A stretch of DNA of 64,000 nucleotides from Steinernema hermaphroditum (GCA_030435675.1 CM059625.1:17918001-17982000), one strand, 5' to 3'. Shown: positions 1 through 13,824, numbered from the stretch's first letter. Program-made: numbers and translations. The notes: generated from the letters alone by a model not told the origin.

Positions 1-44
1 ACGATTTCTTCTAAACTTTGTTGGTCCATGTTTACGTTTTGCAG

Positions 45-3000
45 TTTGGAACGCTTGCACTCCCGAATGGCACATATGTTATCGAACCAGTGACTGGCGA
101 AACGGCCGATAAAGGACAGCATCTCGTCTTTCGCATCCGATCTCACAACTTCCAAGTTCCTGCTGGTGACAATTCCACTATTCACCACAATGAGCACCAT
201 GATAGAGATCACCACAACAAGAACAATAACAAGAACGAGTCGATCTCTTTCTATTCACCCGATAACGACGGTGACGATTGGGTTGACATTACGAGTAAGT
301 ATTATACAGAGCCTTTTATTTGGTTAAAATGGGAGCCGCCGATTTTTTTGTGCACTACCACACTACCACGACCCTCTGCGTTTAATCTATATTGATTGCC
401 TCCTATTATTCTAAGCTGCTGAGTAAAGCGGTTTGTAATGGATGCCAACCAGTTGTTAGTGGTGTAGAGCATATGGGGGCCAAATTAATAAACCGTACAA
501 CTCGTTGGCTCGTTGTCCGGCAGCCTTGCAGGCTTCTGCAAAAGTCAATCAGGTTGTTGTGCGTTTGAGAGCGCCCCAGAGAAGAGCTTGGATGACGAAG
601 CGTCAGAGGCCAAATAACCATCCCCCGCGGGGCCATTGGTCATCTGTCGTTAGACGGCAAACTGAAGAAACAATTCACAGCTTTACGACTGTTTTTACAA
701 TGTGTTTGAACTTGAACACTATCACTTGCGATAAAATGAACGAGGCATTTGACAGGTCTATAAAATAAATTTTATATGACCTTTTAGCGACGGAACGCCG
801 CGCTACCTCAGCAGCACGGGTGGCGAGAAGAACTGAACTTCAACGGGGTCATTTATTGAAAGCCGTGCTGTGTCCAGTTGTCAATCCGCGTATCACCTTG
901 CAGTCGCTAAGACGCGTGCTGCTTAACATCAATTGCCGCAGACGACTTTAAAAACATTGCGCTAATTTTACACCTCACCCTTCTCATTAATTTTAAAAGC
1001 AAACATACGTCTTGGCAAGTGTAGGGAGGGTGCAGTTTTAATTTTATGAAAAACTCGACCTTGCGAATGTTTCAATTTTGTCGCAGTTGAGACATGACAA
1101 AAACCATCGCTGATTGATGTCACAGATATAGTGGCAGTGCTGCACCTATCGATGGAACACTGAACAAATAACTCCGACGATAACTCAAAGAGAAATCCTT
1201 GTGCGGACATAATGAGCCCAGTACAAATTAAAATGAAGAACACATGTCACTGCAATGTAATCCTCGTTTCACGCGCTCAGTAAAGATAAAATGCGCTTTT
1301 GCTCTCACAAACGTTCATAAAGTTACCAATTTTATGTTCAGGTCGCAAAACGCGTGCCCGTCGCTCGGCAAACTCATGGGACCATTATGTCGAAGTACTC
1401 GTTGTAGCGGATTACAAAATGCTCGTTTATCATCAAGGAAATTTGGAGAATTACATACTCACCCTCTTCTCCACGGTTGGTTGCCTTCCTAATTCCACTA
1501 ATTGAGTTCGCTTGACAAGTTCAACTACAAAGCATCGGTCGTGATAGTTATCGTTGCGTGACTGCGTCATTACAGAATTACGAATTGTGATCGCAGCGCG
1601 TGCAAGGAAAGATAATAGATGATCTATTGTTATTGCTGGAACCACCGACTGAAACAAATTGTCTTTGATCGATGGCCGTCAAAGTGCTACTGTACATGTT
1701 CCTTGTAGGGACCACCAAAAACTTCGTCGTTTGTTTATAGGATTAAATGATTTCAGGTGGCACTGGCGTAAAAATGAATAACTGTTGCACAGGGCCCGTT
1801 TCTCAGGAGCAGCATGTTGGCATAGAACCTTAATGATGTTTAGCAATAAAAGTTTACTGAGTGAGTCAAACAAAAGACAAAAAAAAAGACATACTACATT
1901 TTTCACAATTTATTGGGGTTTATCACCAAATCACTGAAATATACGGGGCAGATAGGCTTCCGTTCGTGCAACACTTGAATTTTTTCCTAGTAAAAAGGCG
2001 AATTGATTCATGATCGCAGGGCGCGATCACTATCATGGTCGTTAATCATAGTTTTTGCTAGCGGCCTAATGTGCTGTAACAAGTTGAACTCCGGTTCTAG
2101 CCGGAAGAGACGATAGGGTGCAAATCTCGCAGCTTAATTTCTATCATTTCACAAGGTCGCCTAATGCAACAATATTTCAAATGTCAGCAAAATAGCAGCT
2201 GTCTAAAACACACAGCAAACTCTGAAGATACAAGTATGCGGTGCATTCGCACGGTGCTGATAAAGCGAGAAAAGAGTATCGAGTTGAAAAAGAGTATAGA
2301 GTTGAAAAGGACCTTTACTTACATTGCTATTTTCTAAATTTCAGGTTGCTTCGATCTACCGTCATCCCAGTCTGAAAGCCGCCATCAACATCATTGTTGT
2401 CAAGATCATCATTTTGAAACATGAGCGCGTAAGTGCATTCTATTTCTAGCAAGGCTTTATTGATCATCGTATGTGGAAATTATTACCAACTACAATCGTC
2501 TCGCTGTTTTTGACTGCTCAGCAATGAGATGCTAATGGCACGTGGTTCACATAGTAAAACAGAGCTATTACGGTGGCGCCTTTCGTTAGATGAACGAACG
2601 TAGAGCTTTTTAACCCGTGAAAGAAACAGCTGTGGTATGAGAGAAATTTGCTGATCGAAAAGAAAAACTGAAGAAGTGGGTGCTAGATTGTCAGGCGTCA
2701 ATTATTAAAAAATTATCACTTTTTTCTTAGTTCCAGTTGTCAGGTGTTAAGATTCACATCTGTGAAAATTAAGTGACAGCCTATCTCAGCTGTTCTGTTT
2801 GTAATTTGTTCGCAAAAAGTATTCGTTGACTGACTGCAATTGCAAAGCAGATGTTACGAGGTGTTTCGCAATGCTGTAACTTCCTTGTGTCAGAGAAAGA
2901 TGAACACCTGAGGAATATGATGCTAGATGCTACTTTTCGTGGGGCTGTCGTAATCAAACGCTAGAGGAATGAAAGTTTAAAAGCGGGGCCGATCCGAAAG

Positions 3001-6000
3001 TGCACAGTATTATACGAATTATGTGAACTGGTCAGCTAAAGCAAAATAACATTAAATTCTACAGGCCGGCCCTATGATTTCCAACAGAGCTCAGGAAACG
3101 CTCCAAAACTTCTGTCAGTGGCAACAGAACTATAACGATCGGAACGACGACGCCCCTAACCATCACGATGTTGCCATACTACTGACCCGTCATGATATAT
3201 GTCGAGCAAAGGACAAATGTGACACCCTCGGTCTTGCGGAGCTGGGAACGATGTGCGATCCTATGAAGAGTTGTGCCATAATCGAAGATAACGGACTGTC
3301 TGCTGCGTTCACTATTGCCCACGAACTAGGACACATGTAGGCCGAAACATAAGCCTTCACATAGTCATTTTTCATTTTAGTTTCAACATTCCCCATGATG
3401 ATGAGAAAAAATGCGGGTACTACATGACACTTAACAAGCATAATTACCATATTATGGCTCCGACGCTCGAGTACAATACTCATCCATGGTCGTGGTCCGC
3501 TTGCAGCTCGGCAATGTTAGCAAAATTCTTGGAGTGAGTTGGTTCAAACGGAAGTTTTCTAGTTATAAATTTTAGCAACTATCGCTCACAAACTCAGTGC
3601 ATCCTTGATCAACCGATCGAAAGACGATACTACGAGAAGATGTTCGAAAATCCAGCTCCTGGTGTGACATATTCGGTCAATCAGCAGTGTCAGTTTGTCT
3701 TCGGTCCTAGTGCTGAACTCTGTCCGTACATGGTGAGTCAATTTTACCGGTTTGTTTTCATTGTTCGATATGCCAAAGAACAAATGGTCTTTGTTTTATG
3801 AAGGGTCGTAAAATCACATTTGACAAATGGCGCTATCGCATTTCACGAGCGAACATTTTTCATGTAATAAAAAGTTCCAATGGGGACGCGATAAATGATC
3901 GGTCCGGTAGGATCCGGCAAACAAAGTGAGCAATACAGAAACTACGGTATTGCTATACCTTACATAAATTCCCTTAAGAAAACTTTAGTTTGATGCATGA
4001 GAAGTAACAAGTAGTTCTCGATTCAGCTGTTACTACACAGCTCTCCTGAATAAATCAATCATCTGCACTTTGACAAGACAAAACAGCGAAAAACCACTGT
4101 TATTTGATAAATGGCTGCAACAGATGTCGTAATGGGAACGTCGCTTTACTTCCTGCACTTCTAACAAATTAGCTTAGCGATGAAAAACTATCATGTTACA
4201 ACAACAATTCACGAATTCGTGCTCGGTCTTCATCCGTCAGAAGAAATGTTTCAAATTGGATCCACATCATTGAATTCAAAAAATTTTATAAAACCGTCAG
4301 TATGAGTTGACGAAATTTCGTGAATACTTCAAAACCTTTATCAATATTGCTTATGCTCATAGATCAATAAGTGATGTAAATGATGACGTAGTTTCTAAAC
4401 AGTGAATATAGTTTTCTCATTCTAGCCTTCATGCCGCCGCCTTTGGTGCTCCACCTATTACGGCTATCAGATGGGATGTCGAACACAGCACATGCCGTGG
4501 GCTGATGGAACACCATGTGGAGACAACCAGGTATATTTCACTTATTGATCGTCCAGGAGTGATTTCCATGCCACAGTGGTGTCATCGCGGTCAGTGCGTC
4601 GGCATGTCGCCACAACAGCGCGAGAAACAAGACGGTGCCTGGGGTGAATGGAAGCCTTGGGGTGTTTGTTCGCGAACATGTGGCGGCGGCGTCCAAAAGG
4701 CACTTCGCGACTGTGACAGTCCGCGCCCCAGCAATGGCGGCAAATATTGTGTCGGTCAGAGGGAGCGCTATCGCCCTTGCAACATCCAAGACTGTCCGTG
4801 GGATACGCCTGGATTCCGCGAGGTTCAGTGTGCCGAATTCGACAATCAAGACGTTGGAATTCACGGCGTTGCGAAGGAGACCCGATGGGTACCGAAGTAC
4901 TCAGGAGGTACCTAGAGTATCGTTTCATATATCAATCTTTCATTTCTAGTCAGTCAAAATGAACGCTGCAAGCTGTACTGTCGAGCAAGCAATTCTGCTG
5001 CGTTCTATCTCCTTAAGGATAAAGTCATCGATGGAACACCATGTGACCGCAACTCCGATGATATCTGCATCGACGGAACATGCCATAGTGTATGATTTAT
5101 ACGCGACTTCTGTATTTAAAATATTATTTAGGCCGGATGCGATCACCGACTTGGTTCCGATATGACTCGAGATCGATGTGGTATTTGTGGCGGCGATGGA
5201 AGCACATGCCGTACAGTGTCAGGAGTATATAATGAGCGCGGCTCGTACGGCTATAACGAGGTCCTGAAAATTCCTGCCGGTTCCGCCAACATAGACATTA
5301 CTCAGCATGGGTGGAACAACAACAAGGAGGATGATAACTATCTGGGTATACTGCAGAACCTGTTACCACAGCGTCAAGATACATTATAGCTCTTCGTGCT
5401 GCAAATGGCGAATTTCTCCTGAATGGACACTTTCAAGTTTCCATTTTCCGTCAGCAAATAGCCATTCAAGATACCGTACTCGAATACTCTGGAAGTGACT
5501 ACGCCATCGAGCGAATCAATGGAACTGGGCCTATTCGGTCCGATGTTTACCTTCATGTTCTTAGTGTCGGGAATATGAGGCCACCAGACATTCGTTACGA
5601 GTTCATGGTTCCCGTAGCGAAAAGTTCTAAGCCGGCATACCTTGCCGCTGCTCAGTCGTCGTACTACTGGCGCCATTCGGATAGGTGGACTGAGTGCTCA
5701 TCATCTTGTCAAGGTATAGAAATTGCGAGCAGTAGTTTCAAAACAACAAAAAAATTAGGATCTCAATCACTTGAGGTGGTTTGTGTCGACGCGGTTAGTG
5801 GTAGACCCGTTCACGACCATCATTGCACTGGCCGCAAACCTCAAACAACGACCAGAATGTGCAATATTGAGTGCGAATTACGGTAGCGGAATCCAATTAC
5901 CTAAACAAATTAAACAGTCGCATTACAGATGGCTTTCCACACCGTCAAGTTCCTGCTCCGCTTCTTGTGGCCATGGCCAACAACACCACACCGTTGTTTG

Positions 6001-9000
6001 CGTTAAGAAGGAGAACTATAGTGGTCGGGAGGAAGTAGTTGAAGAAATCTATTGTGATCAGTCGAAAAAACCGAAAAACGTCACCGCCTGCTATTCTCAC
6101 TGTTCTGGATACAAATGGTCTTATTCCGAATGGACCACTGTAAGTTTTTGCAATACAGCCACCACGATATCTAATATGGTTATGTTTATTTAGTGCTCGG
6201 AAACTTGTGGGACGAGCGGAATCAGTCGCAGAAACTCGTACTGTGTCGACAGCTACAACAGGAAGGCGGACACGCGCGCTTGTGAATCGCTTCCGCGCGA
6301 GCAGACTGAAATCGAATGTAACCGTATTCCCTGTCCACAATGGGTGTACGGTCACTGGTCTGAATGCTCTCGATCATGCGACGGCGGTGTCCGAGTTCGT
6401 CTGGCTCAGTGCCAAGATGCTGCAGGTCGCGATCAAGATGCTTCGCGTTGTGACACCTCAAAGCGAATTGTCCGTGAGCGATGCAATGAGCATATGTGCA
6501 CCCAATGGCGCTTCGGAAGCTGGAGCACTTGCTCCGCTACCTGTGGAATCGGTGTGCAAACACGTGAAGCTCAATGCGTAAAAAGAGACGGCCAGCCAAT
6601 AGATCAGGCTCATTGCGATCCACGGGAGAGAATTGTGCAGAAGTCATGTGAGAATGAAGCCTGTCCTGAGTGGCGCGTCGGTTCCTGGAGCCCATGTTCT
6701 GTTTCCTGCCTAGATGGCTGGAGTACGCGACGTGTTGCTTGCGTGAATGCGAATGGTCACGAAGTGAGTGATTCCGAGTGTCTTGCCAACGGAGAGCCAA
6801 AGCCGGCTAGTCACCAAACATGCAACCATGGAATGTGTCCGTTTTGGAGGACCTCCGAATGGTCATCTGTAAGAAATTTGTCCTCCTGTGATTCATATTG
6901 AAGCAATTCGCATTTAGTGTTCTGTTAGCTGCGGTACCGGTCATCGTGAAAGAACAGTTGAGTGCATCTACCGTGATGGCGTTGTGGATAATTCCCTTTG
7001 CGGTGAGAATGCTCCAGCCAATGTTGATCGGTGCAATCTTCTGCCTTGTGCTACATGGGAGCCGGAAAGCTGGTCATCATGCTCCGTCACTTGTGGATCT
7101 GGCGTTCAGAATCGTGATGTCCACTGCAAGAGAGGAAAAACTAAGGTCCACGATAGTGAATGTGATCCTGTAAGTCCGCTTTTTTCACTCTTTAGTATAG
7201 TGCTATAATTCAGAGGTCAAAACCAAAAACAGCGAAGTCATGTGACAGGGAAGAGTGTATAGTTGTTGCTCGCTTGTCGAGCTCTAACGATGTCTCGCCT
7301 TTCCACTGGATCATGGGCCCCTGGACGGAATGCTCGAAATCTTGTGGAAGTGGTACTCAACGTCGCCTCGTTGTATGTCGTGACCATGTTCGGGACTTAC
7401 CGGAGGAGTACTGCCGCCATTTGGAGAAGGAAGACTCTACTCGTTCATGCAATGTTAGGCCATGTGCTGATTGGGTGACTGGTGATTGGAACGCGGTAGG
7501 CAGGTTGAGGTCTGTACAGCTATCAATCCCTTCATTTAGTGTTCCGCTACTTGCGGAGAACATGTCGTACAGGAACGAAAGGTCACTTGCGAAGCGACTC
7601 TCCGGAGCACAGAGGAAGTTGTCGAAACCGACTGCGATCCAGCCACGAAGCCGGACACAATGCGTAGTTGTGGTTTGCACCCGTGCCCTACCGGTCAGCA
7701 ACCTGTCTTGGGCACGTGGCTAAAAGAGGACTGGTCCAAGGTACATCCATTGGACTTCAATTGCAATTCTCATTTGCTTTCAGTGCACCGTAAGTTGTGG
7801 AGGCGGATGGCGTCGCCGTGTTGTCAAGTGCAGTTCGAAGGCTTGTATCGAAGACGAAAAACCCGATGAGTTCGAACGGTGTAACATGGAAAAGTGCAAG
7901 ACAGCGATGTGGCAAATCTCACCTTGGTCCCATGTAAGTTTTTGAGTGCATTCCAGTGCAGACACACTGTTTGCCCGGTTAATGTTAAGCGGAGTGTTTG
8001 TATATGTGCGTTTTTGCACATATCCTCAAAGCCTTTACAATGGATAATCAAAAAGCAAACAAGGTGCAATTTCTGTTGTTATTTTAAGAACAGTCATATT
8101 GCATTATCCAAACTGAAAAATGGCATGTAAAATAAATCGATGCAGCAAAAGCGATTTCCCTATGCTTGGTAGTGTAGCTTCTAGAAAAATGTGTTTAGTG
8201 TTCTGTCACGTGCGGTAGCGGTGAACAACATCGTAGTGTATGGTGCGAAAGTGACGTCGAGCAGCGGATCCGCATCAACGACACCGAATGCGCCATTTCG
8301 GAACAACCTCCATCACGTCGAGAGTGTGCGTACCCTAGCTGCAGTAGCATCGCCTTCGACCGCACCTCAAGAGGTCCTTTGGCCGGTAGCAACGATGATA
8401 ACAACAATATCAGCGTCAGCTATCGATGGCATTCAGACAAATGGAGCGCGGTACGTGATCACATTTTAAGACAACGAAAACGGCTTCGCAAAAGCCGAAA
8501 TCGCGATAATGGTGTCGTCCGCAAAGTGAACAATTCTCACAGAAGACACCTAATCCCCCGGTTTCGATAGTATTCGCTTTCACATTAAATCCAATTGAAA
8601 TAACTGCTCAAGGAATTCACAGTAATTTTCGTTATCGCTTAGTTCGTAGTTGATATACGTTTGACGTGTTTCGTGTTTATCTATGTCGTTTGTGTTTGTC
8701 CCTGTCCTTTCAGTTCGTCCCAAAAACGCTCATTTGTGTCGCTACTTGTCCATGTCGAAAACATGCTCTCGTCTTAGTGTCCCAAGTCTCTCATTTATAC
8801 GTGTTTCTTTGGTATGATTGTACATTTGACTACAAGAGAAGAAATAATATTAAGTTATACTCTGAGCGGTCCATTATGCATACATTTTGTGTGAAATCTT
8901 TTTCTCTTACCTAATAACTTTTTTACCGCCCCTTTTTTTCTAATTTCCATAACAAGCTCCTCTCTGTTCTCTGTCTATCGTTGTGAAATTTTAGTGCTCA

Positions 9001-11717
9001 GCTAAATGTGGCAAAGGACATCGGATGCGAAAGGTCACCTGCATTGACAACCGAGGCACTCCAGTCGCCCAACACCTCTGTCAAGGAATCAAAAAACCGC
9101 TTACCAGACATCGGTGTCGCATGGCACATTGTCCCAGGTGGCGTACCACAAAGTGGTCTATGGTAAGCAAGCGCTTACGGTTACGGGCTCGCTTTTATTA
9201 ATTACCGTCGCTTACTTGTTCAACCTCAACTCTCATTATCAACGATCTCATACTAATGTTCACCACCTCAACGACGAACTCCGCCGTTCGAGCCAATCAT
9301 TGTTTTAGATGATTTGCCGTGTTTGCGAGCCAGTAGCGCTGCTTGCCAAAAAAATATTCTATCGCTTATGCACGTCGTTTGATAGTAGTACCGCTAGTGG
9401 TAGAGGTTTTATTGTTTAATAAATCCATCTGTTGCATGATGTGGCTTACCAGTAATCGCTCTCTCCCATATATCACGACCACGCCTCCCAAAGTCAATCC
9501 CTTGTGCAACATTAAAATGGCCGATGCTTACGGAGTGCTGATTACAGTGTTCGGCTACCTGTGGACAAGGCGTCCGCACGAGGACGATTGTTTGTCGTCG
9601 AGGTCGTCGACATCGCGTACCTGACGGCGAGTGTCTCGCTCACGCTCGTCGGAAGAAGCCAGCGGAATCGGCGCCGTGCATCATGAAGGCTTGTCCCGCT
9701 TATCATTGGCAGGTCACACCGTGGTCTAAGGTTCGTCATCGTCGCGGCAACATGTTCGAATTGACTCTTTGTAGTGCATCGATAGTTGCAAGAAAACTGA
9801 TCAGCATCGTAGGGTCTATTGTATGAACAACCAGGATAAGAGGGCTGCTCCTCGCATGTGTGCGAACACTTCTATGCCGATCACTTCGAGGCCTTGTGAC
9901 ATTTCTAAGTGTCCCTATCATTGGGTACCTGGACCCTGGAGCACCGTCAGTTTCTTTTCATTCTTTATTCAAACTAGTAACATACACCACAAAAACAAGA
10001 GTACCGAATACACTACATAAAAGAATCATGCTATGGGGCAAGGGATTTCTTATTACTTTTTTTCTTATTACTATAAGGGTATAAATTTGAATTTTCGGTG
10101 CATTTTCCTTAAGCGAGAAGGCGACCACGTAACATTTATTAGCCCATTAAAACCGAAGAAGTCGCGAATACGCACAATAACCATGAAAACCACAGAAAAG
10201 GACGTTACAAAGCCGTCCATGATATTAACAGGTGTAGTAACTTATGTTGGGATCCGTTCTCGATGACCAAACAACAAACAGTGTACACTAGATATTGGGT
10301 TTTCCTTCCTTTTTATCTACTCTTTAGTGCTCAAAAACGTGTGGAAAGGGCTACCAGTTCCGCAGGATCGAGTGCCGTCTTAAGGGAGCCAATAATGCTT
10401 CAAGCGGAACCGAACCAAGCGTTCAGTCGCGAATGTGCATATCTCTATCAAAGCCTAATGTTTCCAAAGAGTGCGCAGTGAACGCCTGCAATGCTACTTA
10501 TCACTGGTTTGCTGGTCCATGGAGTCAGGTATAGAAACGAACGTCTTTTGACAAATTAAACATGCTGCTTTTAGTGCTCGGCATCGTGTGGCCCGGGATT
10601 CCGACGACGACGAGTAAACTGTTTGGATCGCAACGGACAGCGTATGTCAAGAGCGAAGTGTGCCGGCAATCCTGGACGTCCACGGAGACGAGAGTCCTGC
10701 TTCCTTCGAAACTGTACGCTTGTGAATTGCTTTCTGTGTTTCATTTTCGCACAAAGGTCTTCCCGGTGATTGCGCCGAACTCAAGGCGTACAATACGATA
10801 ACCAACAGCATGGACGGAAACTACACAGTTCTCGTAGCTGGCTATCGAATTAGCGTCTACTGTCACCTGATGAACGAAACCATCCCGAAGACATATATTA
10901 ACGTTAACAAAGACAGCAACTATGCAGAGATATATGGAAAACGGTTCGCCACAGTCGTTTACTCCTGTGCTAAGTCACTCATTCTCAGACTCTTGTATCC
11001 ATTCACCTGCCCCCACAAGGGGTACCGAAACGATTCTTGCGAATGCAGTGAAGATGGTAACCGAAATGCTGGACTCAGTCGATACTCTAAATTGCGCGTT
11101 GATCTCCACAATATGAAAATTAACAGTTGGTAGCATGTACGAAATGCGTGTAATAACTGTAACTTACAGTTCACGACTACACTTTTGCCGATAATGTCTA
11201 CGGAGAAATGGTACCATACGCTACTGCCGGTGACTGCTACAGCGCAGCTGAATGTCCTCAGGTCAGTTCAATTCGAATTGGGTCAACTCTATCCAACTGA
11301 CCCCATGTTTAGTGGCAAAACTTTTGCGCTATTTACAGAAGACATGCTTTTCGTTGTGTGTTGTTGCCCTGTTTTCTTTATTCCTGTTCTTTACATACAG
11401 TTTCATAACAGCTAAATGCCTTATTCATTTCGTAACATTTCAGGGTGTATTCAGCGCAGATCTGCGAGGAACTGGTCTCCGCATTGTCGACGACCTTCAG
11501 TGGGTGGACCAAGGCCACAGGACATACTCGAGAATAGAACGCAAATTTGTAAGATTGCATATGTTAAAATCATTATGCTATTATTGCATTTTTTCAGAAC
11601 AATGCCCTGATCATGGGCAGATGTGGAGGTTACTGCGGACAGTGCTCCCCCGACCGTTTCAAGGGCCTTGTCATAGAAGTCGACCAAAAGCAGAAGCCAA
11701 GCATCGGAATTGGCTAA
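45..11717 (+). CDS. gon-1: GON-1-type ADAMTS metalloprotease (5' partial, multi-exon)
   Basis: Secreted zinc metalloprotease of the extracellular matrix; in C. elegans GON-1 is needed for gonad migration. The window enters the gene in the prodomain (exon 45-293, with a His/Asn-rich stretch). The next exon (from 1342) carries a furin-type RARR site followed by the start of the reprolysin domain. Catalytic exons follow at about 2344-2430, 3065-3345 and 3380-3535; splicing gives HELGHIFNIPHDD, the ADAMTS zinc site, with a Met-turn HIMAP near 3453. Disintegrin-like/Cys-rich segments lie at 3583-3732 and 4425-4530. The first thrombospondin repeat is near 4640, the spacer runs from about 4950 to 5660, and about 17 more repeats lie between 5668 and 10720. 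The gene ends with a GON domain (about 10756-11714; [10 protein letters not shown] near 11627) and TAA at 11715. One central plus about 17 distal repeats plus GON is the GON-1/ADAMTS9/20 architecture. The 5' end lies outside the window. Confidence 0.95.
1342..3732 (+). other. gon-1: Reprolysin catalytic domain of the ADAMTS gene (exon group)
   Basis: These exons encode the M12B catalytic domain. In order they contain the furin-type site RARR, the strand [10 protein letters not shown], the VASIYRHPS helix, the [11 protein letters not shown] segment and the zinc site. The zinc site is split by an intron: the exon ending near 3338 stops after HELGH plus two bases, and the next exon starts at the TTTCAACATT after the acceptor near 3380. 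Reading straight through the intron gives a false HELGHM-stop. All three zinc histidines and the catalytic Glu are present, so the enzyme is expected to be active. Confidence 0.9.
4635..10735 (+). other. gon-1: Array of about 18 thrombospondin type-1 repeats
   Basis: Repeats with the W-x-x-W / C-S-x-T-C-G / C...C pattern were read at roughly 4640, 5668, 5929, 6115, 6340, 6505, 6670, 6840, 7045, 7306, 7470, 7710, 7908, 8425, 9135, 9700, 9930 and 10495 (module start, some split by introns). They are expected to bind matrix glycans and to be C-mannosylated or O-fucosylated. In at least ten modules an intron falls at the same place, after the WS-x and just before the first CS of the module; acceptors such as TTTAG before TGTTC/TGCTC recur at about 6193, 6918, 7540, 7783, 8199, 8994, 9547, 10327 and 10574. 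The single modules near 6340-6840 lack this intron. Confidence 0.88.
10756..11717 (+). other. gon-1: GON domain and end of the ADAMTS gene
   Basis: After the last thrombospondin repeat the reading frame continues over a short intron (donor inside AACT-GTACGC near 10709, acceptor near 10756) to give [15 protein letters not shown], the start of the Cys-rich GON module. Further exons encode the [12 protein letters not shown] segment (about 11230-11260), the [12 protein letters not shown] segment (about 11444) and the terminal [13 protein letters not shown] motif (about 11627). This domain defines the GON-1/ADAMTS9/ADAMTS20 subgroup. Stop is at 11715-11717. Confidence 0.9.
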
Positions 11718-12440
11718 CAGACCTTCTGTGTTACAATTTAAAAACTAGCTTTTCCGGGTATTATTCTTCGTTGTCATTTTCTTTCCCCGGTTTGCTCGTC
11801 ATTCTTACTTACATTCTTACATCACTGCGACAACGAGGCAGTCGCCTTTCCTTCATCCAAAGATCGGCATTTTCGCTTGCTACATTACCAATTTTTCTTT
11901 TTTTTTTGTATTTCGTTCTCCAATAGGCTTACATTATTTAACTTTCTCCGCTGTTCGCAAACACTGTCTCCAGCACCCTGTGATGATCCGTTTTAGATAT
12001 GCACTTGATCTCATTTAGCAATCCTACACTGCACTCCCACAGCACCATTTGTGTAACTCTCATACCTGCCGGTGCGATCTTCACAGCCAACTGCCTTTTG
12101 ATGTTGTTATTTAATTCACTGCCTTTTGCGTTAGGAGCAGTAATTCCCAATTGTGTACTTTCAAAAATTTATGGTCTCCCTGTTTTTTCACTCTCAGCAT
12201 GCAACTCATAAACCACTGTATCTGACGACTTGCATCCTCTGGCTAGTATTACTGTCTCTGTTAAAATGGCTCCTTCCGTTTCACGCCTTGTATATATTTA
12301 ATGGTTTTCCTTTAGTGCACAGAGGTTTCGCTGTTTGTGAATTAAACCGTCTATGTTTATAAATTTGTAGAACTAAAAGAAAGCTTATTTCTTGCTTTTC
12401 TTCGGCAGTGGTTACTGTTTCACCACTACTTCTCATTCGA
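11718..12440. other. Intergenic, no gene recognised
   Basis: AT-rich sequence downstream of gon-1. It holds pyrimidine-rich runs and only short open frames that lack homology I recognise. It is expected to contain the gon-1 3' untranslated region at its start. I see no RNA gene or repeat here. Confidence 0.5.
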
Positions 12441-12444
12441 TGTA

Positions 12445-13215
12445 CTACGCGTCAACCGAAATCATCCTTGCCTCTTCGAAGCCCGTGCATCCTGATAGGA
12501 ATACTTGTTCTGCCGAAACGCACCGCAAACTTGCGATCTTGGTGCCTCTGTTCCGCACGCTACATATTTTGCAGTTATTCCATAGCGATGGCCGAGGAGA
12601 CCTGTAGCTGACAACGACATCATGGTGGCAGGTTTGATCCTTTATCACAGCAAGTGCATCAGCCATTGCAGCCAAAGCCACAAAGCGTAAATCAACAAAA
12701 TGATAAAGTGACGCTGTTCCACTAGTGCCCGTAACACTCTCTGAAAGATATTGGTATTAAAGGGGTTAAATTTTCTTTTAATATCTAGATTGGTTAACAT
12801 TGAACGTACGCTTTATTGTTTACGAAGTACTCTTTATTGTCTGAATTTACAGTAATTAATTCTCAAATCGATTATGAGATCAGAATCAAACGTTCAAACA
12901 TTTTTGCACCAAGACTGAATGGGAGAGGACTTGGCTAGATGCGCACGTTCACTGGGAACGGTCTGCGAAATAGTGACTTCTTCCTGGGAGATTTCGTCAC
13001 TCTCCACACAAGTTGGCGCAATATGTTGCGGTTGTTCCGTAGCAGTGGCCATGTGCCGAGGAGACATGTCGCTCAGAAGGGCGACATGGTGCGAGGTGGG
13101 CTTGATGCTGACATCAAGTTTATCAGCCATTGGTGCCGAAACCACAGAGGCGCGAGCGTAAATCAACGACGCGATACCGTTGTTTATGGCGGCACTGGAA
13201 CTGAAAACACAGATT
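12445..13215 (-). repeat. Diverged tandem duplication with open frames on the minus strand
   Basis: Two related segments, about 12445-12712 and 12900-13215, can be aligned by eye. Both contain a CCGAGGAGAC box (12590 and 13057), a TTTATCACAGCAAGTGCATCAGCCATT-like stretch and a shared GCGTAAATCAAC end (12686 and 13158). On the minus strand each is open: one frame covers 12445-12681, the other 12894-13310. Both encode a MAD-x-L-x-V segment followed by a His-His pair. The 13310-12894 frame has a hydrophobic stretch near its start. I recognise no family. They could be two exons or copies of a lineage-specific gene, or decayed duplicates. Confidence 0.4.
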
Positions 13216-13310
13216 AGAGGCGGGAAGCAAAACGACAGCATCAGCTCAAAGTGCTCATGAAGCAAAGAGGAACAAAGCCGGTCATAATGGGCAGTCGGCG
13301 AGAGCCTCAA

Positions 13311-13824
13311 AAAAGGAGTAAGCGTGATTTAAGACGACTGTCCTGATGGGAATTCGATATACCCGAGGGCGTTTTGTGACCCGTTAGGGCGCATAAATAT
13401 AAAAAACTCTCATGCAAAAAAGGGTGCTCTTCATTTTCCCCGAACGCGCGACCAGCCCTCTTGGTTCCTTCTGTCATGAAGTGCGAGCGGCCATCTAATT
13501 AATTAATACCTTTTATCGTCGTGTCCGATGAGACGTTTACGTTCGTCTAGCAAACGCAGGGGCTGGTCAAAACCCTTCTTTTGCCACTTTCTCCTCTTTT
13601 TCTTTTCACTGCTTCGGTCAATGGCCGGCAGTTGACAAGTCAGTGAGCACCAGGCTACGAACTGCAGAACGATGGCTTTCACCTAAATAATTGAGTTTGG
13701 GTATTGCAGCAATGTCGGCGTTGATATTATCACATGCGCCGTAAAAGCAAATGTCAGTGCACGGTTTTGCCATCTATTCAAACGTAAGACGATAATTGTT
13801 CGGTAACACAAAAAAAAGACTATA
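13311..13824. other. Non-coding stretch, nothing recognised
   Basis: No coding frame with support. Contains TTAATTAATTAA near 13497 and a pyrimidine-rich block near 13590. It leads directly into the GCGAC repeat block. Confidence 0.4.

Noticed and set aside
505..768. + frame in the first gon-1 intron
   Set aside because: No recognised motif, basic low-complexity composition, and it lies between two exons that splice in frame.
3325..3342. Premature stop right after the HELGH zinc motif of gon-1
   Set aside because: The apparent stop is inside an intron: donor GTAGGC, acceptor near 3380, and the spliced frame continues IFNIPHDD.
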